5,566 bases of DNA from Flavobacteriaceae bacterium (GTDB taxonomy: Bacteria > Bacteroidota > Bacteroidia > Flavobacteriales > Flavobacteriaceae), in NCBI GenBank assembly GCA_018672145.1, contig JABHGH010000095.1, forward strand, positions 1-5,566, in the 5' to 3' direction. The notes below the pieces were generated by a model that made no database searches, was not told where the DNA came from, and saw only the letters and a program-made list of their open reading frames with translations. Positions 1-5,177 of the stretch are shown piece by piece. The translations under genes and the position numbers were made by a program. How positions within the stretch are numbered: the first letter of the stretch is position 1; each line of letters opens with the position of its first letter.

Positions 1-303
1 CCAGAGGGGATTGCGGTTTCTATGCCCATGCGCAGACATGGTTTGAGTCGATGGAAAAGCTTTATGTATGGTCAGTCATCAGCAATTGTAGAGCCAGTAG
101 CGGCTGTGTTTGGCGCTTTTGCCGTGACTTTTTTCACACCGATTTTGCCTTATGCGTTAGCTTTTGCAGCGGGCGCGATGATCTTTGTGGTTGTGGAAGA
201 GGTGATTCCAGAAACCCAACAGGACAAATACACAGACATTGCTACACTCGGATTTATTGGGGGGTTTATCGTTATGATGACCTTGGATGTTGCACTTGGC
301 TAG
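1..303 (+). CDS. ZIP-family divalent metal transporter, C-terminal part (5' end outside window)
   Basis: This is the last 100 codons of an inner-membrane transporter that probably moves Zn(II) or another divalent metal into the cytoplasm. The reading frame is open from base 1, so the true start lies upstream. The first visible residues are PEGIAVS, the end of the HNxPEG metal-site motif of ZIP helix 4. A second conserved block, SSAIVEP (residues 26-32), matches the helix 5 metal-site region. A third, GAMIFVVVEEVIPE (58-71), matches the next helix of GufA/ZupT-like members. A final hydrophobic segment (about 82-99) ends with Gly at the TAG stop. Helix order and spacing fit the bacterial GufA-like branch of the family. 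The metal preferred cannot be read from the sequence. Its stop overlaps the stop of the convergent small Feo gene, and no terminator is seen after it. Confidence 0.88.
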   Translation, partial: PEGIAVSMPMRRHGLSRWKSFMYGQSSAIVEPVAAVFGAFAVTFFTPILPYALAFAAGAMIFVVVEEVIPETQQDKYTDIATLGFIGGFIVMMTLDVALG

Positions 304-419
304 TGGCAGCCACAACTATCTTCGCCGCATGACGTTGTTTTTTTCTTAGGTATAAAGAAACGTCTCACTAAAAAATGTAGTGATAAAGCAACGGCGATTA
401 TGGTGAGTATTGTGTTCAC
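300..419 (-). CDS. FeoB-associated Cys-rich membrane peptide (39 aa, GTG start)
   Basis: This is a small protein read directly downstream of feoB, in the same frame and 12 bases after its stop. It starts at GTG (419-417) and ends at TAG (302-300). The N-terminus NTILTIIAVALSLHFLV (residues 2-18) is one membrane helix. It is followed by a basic stretch RRFFIPKKK (19-27) and the tail SCGEDSCGCH with three Cys and a terminal His. Helix, basic linker and CG-x3-CGCH tail match the FeoB-associated Cys-rich membrane protein family, usually about 40-60 residues and found after feoB in Bacteroidota and Firmicutes. The family's role is unproven. A cytoplasmic Cys cluster that binds Fe(II) or assists FeoB, in the way FeoC does in enterobacteria, is inference. 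There is no ATG in frame between the feoB stop and the helix, so GTG is the only plausible start, probably translated by coupling to feoB. Confidence comes from the motif and the context together. Confidence 0.85.
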   Translation of the reverse strand: MNTILTIIAVALSLHFLVRRFFIPKKKTTSCGEDSCGCH

Positions 420-431
420 GATGTAAAGGTA

Positions 432-2519
432 TTAAAGTAGTTGAAAAGTAGCAAAAGCTGCTAGATAAGCAATGACTGTCATAACCACGAGTTGGATTGT
501 GGGCCATCGCCAACTATTGGTTTCTTTTCGAACAATGGCGAGTGTGCTCATACACTGCATCGCAAAGGCATAAAAAATCATCAATGACATTCCAGAAGCA
601 AGGGTAAACACCGGTTTTCCATCGGGATGAACCTCATCTGCCATTCGGTTTTTAATGGTGTCTTCTTCGTCGGTACCCACATTATATATTGTGGCAAGCG
701 TGCCAACAAACACCTCTCTTGCGGCAAAGGAACTCACAATTGCAATTCCAATTTTCCAATCATACCCAAGAGGGGCAATCGCGGGTTCGATAAACTTTCC
801 AGCACGTCCTAGGTAGGAATGTTCAAGTTTGTAGGCACTTATTTTTTGTTCCAGCTCAGCCTGATTGAGTAGTGTGGTGTCTTGTCTTACGATTTCTTCT
901 GCGTTGCCAAAGCTACTCCCAGGACCGTTGGATGCAAGCACCCACAGTAAAACAGAGATCGCAAGAATGATTTTACCAGCTTCAAAGACAAACGATTTTG
1001 TTTTGTTATAGACTGTGATTCCTACATTGCGAAGGATAGGGATTCGATAGTTTGGCATTTCCACGACAAAAGCACTTTTGTAGGGTAGCTTCAGCACGAA
1101 TTGCAAAACATAGGCAGCTGCTAAAGCCATTCCAAAGCCGAGTAAGTATAACCCCATAAGTACAAGTCCTTGCATATTGGCACCTAAAAAGCGGGTGTCT
1201 GGGATGACCAACGCAATCAAAATCAGATAAACGGGCAGACGAGCAGAGCAAGTTGTAAAAGGGGTAACCAATATGGTAATCAATCTTTCTTTCCAACTTT
1301 CGATGTTTCGCGTGGCCATGATGGCAGGAATCGCACAAGCTGTTCCAGAGATGAGGGGAACAACACTTTTTCCACTTAAACCAAATTTTCGCAGTACTCT
1401 ATCCATCAAAAACACTACACGACTCATATAGCCTGTTTCCTCCAAAATGGAGATAAAAACAAAAAGGATGGCAATCTGTGGAATAAAAATGGCAACTCCC
1501 CCTAGGCCAGGGATAACCCCCTCGGAAATAAGTTTGGGTAAAAACCACGAAGGAAGGTTTGTTTTTGTCCATTCACTCATAGACACAAAAGCACTGTCAA
1601 TGGCATCCATTGGATAACTACTCCAATCATAAATTGCTTGGAAAATGGTGAAGAGAATGATAAAGAAAATAATATATCCCCAAAACTTATGGGTTAAAAT
1701 ACGGTCTAAACGGCTTTGAAAATCCGTAGCTTCACTTTGATTGACGTGGAGGTGTTTCTTGAGAACTTCATTGATAAACTGGTATCGTTTGATTGTTTCT
1801 CTCTGCTGAAGTCGCTTTAAAAAGGAGTTTGAGCGTGTGTGGTCACCATTGGTTTTTTGAATGGTGTTTCGGTTGATGTTTGCAAAATTGACGTCTTGGG
1901 TAATGACCAACCACAATTTATAAATGGACTGATTGGGAAAGGTTTGCTGAAGCGCAGCAAAGTATTCGGGGTCTGTTGTGCGAAAATCAACACAGGGAGA
2001 CGTTTCCAAATGAGCAAAATCAGCGATATGAGATTTTAATTGGTCAATCCCTTCTTTTCGCAGGGTGCTGGTCAGCACAATTTTGGTGTTTAGGGCTTTT
2101 TCCATCCCAGCGAGATCGAGTGTAATTCCTTTTCTGCGCATTCTGTCTGACATATTGACGACTAGAATGGAAGGAATGGCCAAGTCTTTAATTTGGGTAA
2201 ATAACAGCAGATTTCGCTTGAGGTTTTCAATATCGGCGACAATTACTGCAACGTCTGGATAGTCTTCGTGTTTACGATTGAGAAGAAGCTCAATAACCAC
2301 ATTTTCGTCAAGAGATGAGGCATTTAAGCTGTATGTGCCCGGCAGATCAAAAACCTTTGCGGACAGGCCTTTAGACAGCCGGCACACCCCTTCTTTTTTT
2401 TCGACGGTAATTCCAGGATAATTTCCTGTTTTCTGTTGCAAACCGGTGAGCAAGTTAAAAACAGATGACTTTCCGGTATTGGGATTACCGATCAGCGCAA
2501 CATTGATGCGCTTCTTCAT
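432..2519 (-). CDS. feoB: Ferrous iron transporter FeoB (GTPase-permease)
   Basis: FeoB is the inner-membrane Fe(II) uptake protein, with an N-terminal cytoplasmic G domain and a C-terminal membrane permease. In the 695 residues, G1 is GNPNTGKS (11-18), G2 centres on Thr38 in NYPGITVE, G3 is DLPG (58-61), G4 is NMSD (122-125), and a G5-like TSTLRKEGI follows (150-158). A helical linker covers about 165-275. Membrane helices begin near residue 281 and carry the paired Gate motifs GTACAIPAIMATR (392-404) and TPFTTCSARLPVY (419-431). The C-terminal FeoB signature FAMQCMSTLAIVRKET lies at 652-667. The length is shorter than E. coli FeoB (773) and lacks a long C-terminal Cys-rich tail. That function may be supplied by the small gene that follows. 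The ATG at 2519 overlaps the feoA stop by four bases (ATGA), which fixes the start and implies translational coupling. No frameshift is visible. Confidence 0.97.
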   Translation of the reverse strand: MKKRINVALIGNPNTGKSSVFNLLTGLQQKTGNYPGITVEKKEGVCRLSKGLSAKVFDLPGTYSLNASSLDENVVIELLLNRKHEDYPDVAVIVADIENLKRNLLLFTQIKDLAIPSILVVNMSDRMRRKGITLDLAGMEKALNTKIVLTSTLRKEGIDQLKSHIADFAHLETSPCVDFRTTDPEYFAALQQTFPNQSIYKLWLVITQDVNFANINRNTIQKTNGDHTRSNSFLKRLQQRETIKRYQFINEVLKKHLHVNQSEATDFQSRLDRILTHKFWGYIIFFIILFTIFQAIYDWSSYPMDAIDSAFVSMSEWTKTNLPSWFLPKLISEGVIPGLGGVAIFIPQIAILFVFISILEETGYMSRVVFLMDRVLRKFGLSGKSVVPLISGTACAIPAIMATRNIESWKERLITILVTPFTTCSARLPVYLILIALVIPDTRFLGANMQGLVLMGLYLLGFGMALAAAYVLQFVLKLPYKSAFVVEMPNYRIPILRNVGITVYNKTKSFVFEAGKIILAISVLLWVLASNGPGSSFGNAEEIVRQDTTLLNQAELEQKISAYKLEHSYLGRAGKFIEPAIAPLGYDWKIGIAIVSSFAAREVFVGTLATIYNVGTDEEDTIKNRMADEVHPDGKPVFTLASGMSLMIFYAFAMQCMSTLAIVRKETNSWRWPTIQLVVMTVIAYLAAFATFQLL

Positions 2520-2743
2520 GCGTTTGTTTTTTTAACTTGAATGTGATAAGCGGTTTCTCTGCGAATGGCTACCTGTGCCCCGTTCACATTGAGGTATAAA
2601 GGGTCTTTAAAAGGGGCGAGTTGTAAAAGTTCGATATGGTTACCAGGAAGACAACCCATCTCAATAAGTTTTAGAGGGACTTCATCTGTATTGAGATCCT
2701 CAATCACAGCTTTTTCCCCCTTGTTGAGTTGGGCTAAGGTCAT
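2516..2743 (-). CDS. feoA: Ferrous iron transport protein FeoA (SH3-like)
   Basis: FeoA is a small cytoplasmic partner of FeoB, thought to bind its cytoplasmic part and modulate Fe(II) uptake. The 75 residues form the usual single FeoA domain. The start MTLAQLNKGEKAVI is followed by the family core LKLIEMGCLPGNHIELL (24-40), then APFKDPLYL (43-51), and NGAQVAIRRETA (54-65), which matches the conserved closing strand. The ATG at 2743 gives a domain of normal length. The upstream bases (TCTAAATAAGTGTTGTT) contain no Shine-Dalgarno, which is common in this phylum. It is the first gene of feoA-feoB-Cys-rich peptide. A good promoter lies in the 65 bases separating it from the SCO gene, so the Feo genes can be transcribed independently. 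An inverted repeat between promoter and start may be an operator. Confidence 0.95.
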   Translation of the reverse strand: MTLAQLNKGEKAVIEDLNTDEVPLKLIEMGCLPGNHIELLQLAPFKDPLYLNVNGAQVAIRRETAYHIQVKKTNA

Positions 2744-2750
2744 AACAACA

Positions 2751-2775
2751 CTTATTTAGATTAAATTTAAGTAAG
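2751..2775. promoter_or_regulatory. Candidate operator: 25-bp imperfect inverted repeat at feoA promoter
   Basis: The bases CTTATTTAGATT and AATTTAAGTAAG flank a central A at 2763 and pair at 10 of 12 positions. The inner TTAAATTTAA is a perfect palindrome. The repeat begins right after the -7 element and covers the expected transcription start, where a bound repressor would block initiation. Iron-uptake genes are commonly controlled by Fur or DtxR-type repressors, so one of these is the natural candidate. The sequence does not convincingly match a classical box for either, and AT-rich DNA makes chance palindromes common. Confidence 0.35.
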
Positions 2776-2806
2776 CAAAACTACGCATATTATCGGTACG
2801 CACAAA
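2776..2806 (-). promoter_or_regulatory. Promoter of feoAB operon (Bacteroidota type)
   Basis: On the minus strand TTTG (2806-2803) and TAGTTTTG (2783-2776) are separated by 19 bases. This fits the known Bacteroidota primary sigma consensus, TTTG near -33 and TAnnTTTG near -7. Transcription should start near 2772, giving a leader of about 30 bases before the feoA ATG. The -33 element lies in the three to six bases next to the SCO stop codon. Confidence 0.75.
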
Positions 2807-2808
2807 TT

Positions 2809-3477
2809 TTATTTTTCTTTGCGGAGGATTTGGATGTCTGCGAGAATTTGGTCCATGGCATCTCGCTGGGTACCGTCGTAAAACCCTCGTATTCGACGGG
2901 AAGCGTCAACCAAGACAAAGTTTTCTGTATGGATCATGTCGTGCTCATCGCCACTTCCATCTTCTTGAACCACGAGATATGATTTTCGAGCCAAGTTGTA
3001 AATTTCTTTTTTATCTCCTGTCACCAAGTTCCATCGATTTTGATCTACCCCTTTTTTTTCTGCGTATGCCTGAAGCACTTGTGGGGTGTCTATATCTGGC
3101 GTTACGCTAAAAGAGAGGAGTTTGACTTCTGGCAAATCTTTGAGCATAGATTGTAAATGCACCATATTGTCGGTCATGATAGGGCAAATACTCGGGCAAG
3201 TGGTAAAGAAAAAATCAGCGACATAAATATGACCGTCATAGTCGCTGTGTGTGATGGTTTCATTGTTTTGATTGGTAAGCGAAAAGTCAACGATACGATG
3301 GTATTTTTTGACATATTGTATGGACTCATCGACGAGTACCGGATCGACCATAGCGGGTTGGTATATCGGTAAAACTGGGTTGGGTTGTAGTGCTCTAAAA
3401 AACAAAAACACGATGACTGCGGAAAGCAGGCCAAGCACTAAAAAAAAACGTTTATATCTTCTGAAGAAAGTCCACAT
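2809..3477 (-). CDS. SCO1/SenC-family copper chaperone, membrane-anchored
   Basis: This is a thioredoxin-fold protein of the SCO1/SenC/PrrC family, which delivers copper to, or reduces, the CuA site of cytochrome c oxidase on the outer face of the inner membrane. The 222 residues begin with a basic segment and one membrane helix (about 11-27, FFLVLGLLSAVIVFLFF), a signal anchor. The periplasmic domain contains CPSIC (Cys94 and Cys98), the SVTPDIDTP block (124-132) equivalent to the family's SVDPxxDTP, and the distal copper ligand His183 in HTENFVLVD. All three copper ligands are therefore present. The ATG at 3477 is chosen because it precedes the anchor. There is no Shine-Dalgarno. A -7 box ends only 11 bases upstream, so the leader is very short. 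The gene runs in the same direction as feoA, 65 bases away, so some readthrough into the Feo operon is possible. No cytochrome oxidase genes are in view. Confidence 0.93.
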   Translation of the reverse strand: MWTFFRRYKRFFLVLGLLSAVIVFLFFRALQPNPVLPIYQPAMVDPVLVDESIQYVKKYHRIVDFSLTNQNNETITHSDYDGHIYVADFFFTTCPSICPIMTDNMVHLQSMLKDLPEVKLLSFSVTPDIDTPQVLQAYAEKKGVDQNRWNLVTGDKKEIYNLARKSYLVVQEDGSGDEHDMIHTENFVLVDASRRIRGFYDGTQRDAMDQILADIQILRKEK

Positions 3478-3488
3478 AGCAATGGTTA

Positions 3489-3521
3489 CAAAGGTAAGTA
3501 ATGTGCTTGAATATGCCCAAG
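3489..3521 (-). promoter_or_regulatory. Candidate promoter of the SCO gene
   Basis: On the minus strand TACCTTTG (3496-3489) fits the Bacteroidota -7 consensus. The closest -33 match is CTTG (3521-3518), 21 bases upstream. The expected start near 3485 leaves a leader of under ten bases before the ATG at 3477. The -7 match is exact and the -33 match is partial. Confidence 0.5.
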
Positions 3522-3564
3522 AAACACTTGCAAATAGACAATGGAATAGTTGTCATAAAAAGAT

Positions 3565-3572
3565 TACATTTG
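3565..3572 (+). promoter_or_regulatory. Candidate -7 element for the rseP gene
   Basis: TACATTTG fits TAnnTTTG exactly and lies 22 bases before the rseP ATG, so the transcript would begin near 3576. No convincing TTTG is present 19-21 bases upstream, only a weak ATGG at 3541-3544. The GGAGG at 3572-3576 is 18 bases from the ATG, too far to serve as a ribosome binding site. Confidence 0.45.
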
Positions 3573-3594
3573 GAGGCTCAAATAAAAAAAATAC

Positions 3595-4908
3595 ATGGAT
3601 CCTGTTTTTATCAAAGGTATACAACTCATTTTATCACTTTCTCTACTGATTGTTCTTCACGAATTGGGACATTTTATTCCCGCACGATTGTTCGGAACGC
3701 GCGTCGAAAAGTTCTTTTTGTTTTTTGATGTCAAATTTGCACTTTTTAAAAAGAAAATCGGAGAAACCGTTTATGGGATTGGCTGGTTGCCCCTTGGTGG
3801 CTATGTCAAAATCTCGGGAATGATTGACGAAAGCATGGATAAGGAGCAAATGGCACAGCCTGCACAACCTTGGGAGTTTCGTTCCAAACCCGCTTGGCAA
3901 CGATTGATTATTATGCTCGGAGGAGTCACGGTGAATTTGCTACTTGGATTCTTGATTTATATTATGATCATGTTTGTTTGGGGAAAAACAATCGTACAAG
4001 AAGAAGCTATTCCCAATGGACTCGAAACAACGCCTGTTGTTGAGCAGTTGGGCTTTCGGGACGGAGATGTCATCCTTTCTATTGACGGTAAACCTCAGGA
4101 AAATGTTCTTGATGCGCTTAAAGTATTCATGGTACGAAGTCCAGAAACGGTTCTTGTGCGCCATGCCGATGGTACAGAAGAAACGTTGTCTATTCCAAAT
4201 GATATTGGACAACAACTATTCCAATCGGGAGAACGACCGTTTCTACCATTGCGTCCTGCAAAAATTGGATTCGTTGCTGATGATTCGCCAGCAGCTTTGG
4301 CGGGATTGCTAGAGGGAGACTTGCTTGTGTCAATTAATGGAACAACAATCTCATCATGGTCTAATGTGTTGGAAGTATTTGCTGCCAATACCCAAAAAAG
4401 TGTAGAGCTTGGCATAGAGCGAGAAGGTTTGCTAATAACCCAAACGGTGGATGTTCGTGAGAATAACACGATCGGTATTGGCGTGTCTAAAGCTGATATT
4501 TCATTGACAAAACTTACATATTCATTTGAAGAAAGTATTATTGAGGGGTTACATTATGGATATTGGACGCTTTATGATTATGTTGCCCAGTTTAAGTTTG
4601 TTTTTACAAAGCAAGGCGCATCACAGCTCGGCGGTTTCGGGACGATTGGAAGTTTGTTTCCCGGCGAATGGGACTGGCAGGCTTTTTGGCACACAACGGC
4701 GTTGATATCTATTATATTAGCATTTATGAATGTGTTACCAATTCCTGCCCTTGATGGCGGCCATGTGATGTTTCTGACCTATGAAATCATAACAGGTCGT
4801 AAGCCGCATGACAAGGTCATGGAAGTGGCTCAGATGATAGGCATCTTTTTGTTACTCGGGTTGTTTGTTTATGCAAATGCCAATGACCTCATCCGATTTT
4901 TAGGATAA
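3595..4908 (+). CDS. rseP: RseP-type site-2 intramembrane metalloprotease with two PDZ domains
   Basis: This is an inner-membrane zinc protease of the M50 family that cuts transmembrane segments. In E. coli the homologue cleaves anti-sigma factor RseA and signal peptide remnants; the substrates here are unknown. In the 437 residues the first helix carries the zinc and catalytic motif HELGH (22-26). GWLPLGGYVKISGM (63-76) is the membrane-reentrant loop block. RSKPAWQRLIIMLGG...N (96-114) is the conserved second helix start. Two tandem PDZ domains follow, with carboxylate-loop regions near LGFRDGDVILSIDG (152-165) and LAGLLEGDLLVSING (235-249). NVLPIPALDGGH (379-390) holds the third zinc ligand Asp387. 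A last helix (about 412-428) ends the protein. Length and order match Bacteroidota RseP. The ATG at 3595 gives the usual short N-terminus before the HELGH helix. It is divergent from the SCO gene. No terminator is seen after it, so its transcript may run into the tRNA gene. Confidence 0.95.
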   Translation: MDPVFIKGIQLILSLSLLIVLHELGHFIPARLFGTRVEKFFLFFDVKFALFKKKIGETVYGIGWLPLGGYVKISGMIDESMDKEQMAQPAQPWEFRSKPAWQRLIIMLGGVTVNLLLGFLIYIMIMFVWGKTIVQEEAIPNGLETTPVVEQLGFRDGDVILSIDGKPQENVLDALKVFMVRSPETVLVRHADGTEETLSIPNDIGQQLFQSGERPFLPLRPAKIGFVADDSPAALAGLLEGDLLVSINGTTISSWSNVLEVFAANTQKSVELGIEREGLLITQTVDVRENNTIGIGVSKADISLTKLTYSFEESIIEGLHYGYWTLYDYVAQFKFVFTKQGASQLGGFGTIGSLFPGEWDWQAFWHTTALISIILAFMNVLPIPALDGGHVMFLTYEIITGRKPHDKVMEVAQMIGIFLLLGLFVYANANDLIRFLG

Positions 4909-4925
4909 ACATATTTTCAAAAGGG

Positions 4926-4957
4926 TTTGAACAAGAAGTAAAAACGAATTATATTTG
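4926..4957 (+). promoter_or_regulatory. Promoter of tRNA-Asn
   Basis: TTTG (4926-4929) and TATATTTG (4950-4957) are separated by 20 bases, an almost ideal Bacteroidota promoter. The tRNA begins nine bases after the -7 box, so the primary transcript would carry only a few extra 5' bases. Confidence 0.75.
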
Positions 4958-4966
4958 CCGACACAT

Positions 4967-5040
4967 TCCTCCTTAGCTCAGTTGGTTAGAGCATCTGACT
5001 GTTAATCAGAGGGTCCAAGGTTCGAGTCCTTGAGGGGGAG
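4967..5040 (+). tRNA. tRNA-Asn (anticodon GTT)
   Basis: The 74 bases fold into a complete cloverleaf. The acceptor stem TCCTCCT pairs with AGGGGGA through seven pairs including one T-G. The D arm is GCTC/GAGC. The anticodon stem TCTGA/TCAGA encloses the loop CTGTTAA with anticodon GTT. The T stem CAAGG/CCTTG encloses TTCGAGT. The discriminator is G73, as usual for tRNA-Asn. CCA is not encoded (the next bases are CTA), so it must be added by nucleotidyltransferase. The gene has its own promoter and terminator and appears to be a single-gene unit, decoding AAC and AAU. Confidence 0.97.
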
Positions 5041-5041
5041 C

Positions 5042-5055
5042 TAGCGTAACCGCTA
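5042..5055 (+). other. Small hairpin in the tRNA 3' trailer
   Basis: TAGCG (5042-5046) pairs perfectly with CGCTA (5051-5055) around the loop TAAC, starting one base after the tRNA discriminator base. It has no T tract, so it is not a terminator. It could block exonuclease trimming or mark the 3' end for processing, but five base pairs may be chance. Confidence 0.3.
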
Positions 5056-5069
5056 CACTACACATTCTT

Positions 5070-5097
5070 AAAGCCCACCAGTATAGGTGGGTTTTTT
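5070..5097 (+). terminator. Rho-independent terminator of tRNA-Asn
   Basis: CCCACC (5074-5079) pairs with GGTGGG (5086-5091) around the loop AGTATA, followed by six T (5092-5097). The AAAG before the stem can extend pairing into the T run. It ends the tRNA transcript 30 bases after the mature end, and would also stop any readthrough from rseP. Confidence 0.9.
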
Positions 5098-5138
5098 CTT
5101 GGTGCTTATACAAGTCAAATTTAAACAAAATACCCACT

Positions 5139-5160
5139 AACTGGCAGTAAAATGACAGTT
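5139..5160. repeat. Short inverted repeat upstream of the terminal gene
   Basis: AACTG (5139-5143) and CAGTT (5156-5160) form an inverted repeat with a 12-base spacer, and two further inner pairs (CA with TG) match. It lies where the -33 element of the next promoter would be expected, so it could be a regulator site. Five-base arms are weak evidence. Confidence 0.25.
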
Positions 5161-5166
5161 ATTAAT

Positions 5167-5174
5167 TATATTTG
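5167..5174 (+). promoter_or_regulatory. Candidate -7 element for the terminal outer-membrane gene
   Basis: TATATTTG matches TAnnTTTG exactly and is identical to the -7 box of the tRNA promoter. Only three bases (AGA) separate it from the ATG at 5178, which would put the transcription start at or next to the start codon. No good TTTG lies 19-21 bases upstream; the nearest is CTGG at 5141-5144, 22 bases away. Confidence 0.45.
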
Positions 5175-5177
5175 AGA

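Noticed and set aside
51..332. Plus-strand open frame overlapping the end of the ZIP gene
   Set aside because: It is out of frame with clear ZIP motifs, has a Cys- and Arg-rich translation with no recognisable pattern, and runs past both stops of the convergent genes.
365..383. TCACTA/TAGTGA hairpin as a terminator between the ZIP gene and feoB
   Set aside because: The stem is weak, no T run follows on either strand, and it lies within the small Feo coding sequence.
1006..1338. 110-codon minus-strand open frame inside feoB
   Set aside because: It is a shifted frame of the FeoB membrane domain, which is itself intact and conserved throughout.
3272..3649. 125-codon plus-strand open frame running from inside the SCO gene into rseP
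   Set aside because: It is antisense to conserved SCO coding sequence, covers the divergent promoters and overlaps the HELGH region of rseP in another frame. Its translation has no family features.
4095..4469. 124-codon minus-strand open frame inside rseP
   Set aside because: It lies opposite the PDZ domains of rseP, and its Ser- and Thr-rich translation looks like a complement artefact. No promoter or motif supports it.
4916..4931. Perfect 6-bp hairpin TTCAAA-AGGG-TTTGAA after rseP as a terminator
   Set aside because: The stem is AT-rich, no T tract follows, and its right arm overlaps the TTTG element of the tRNA promoter.
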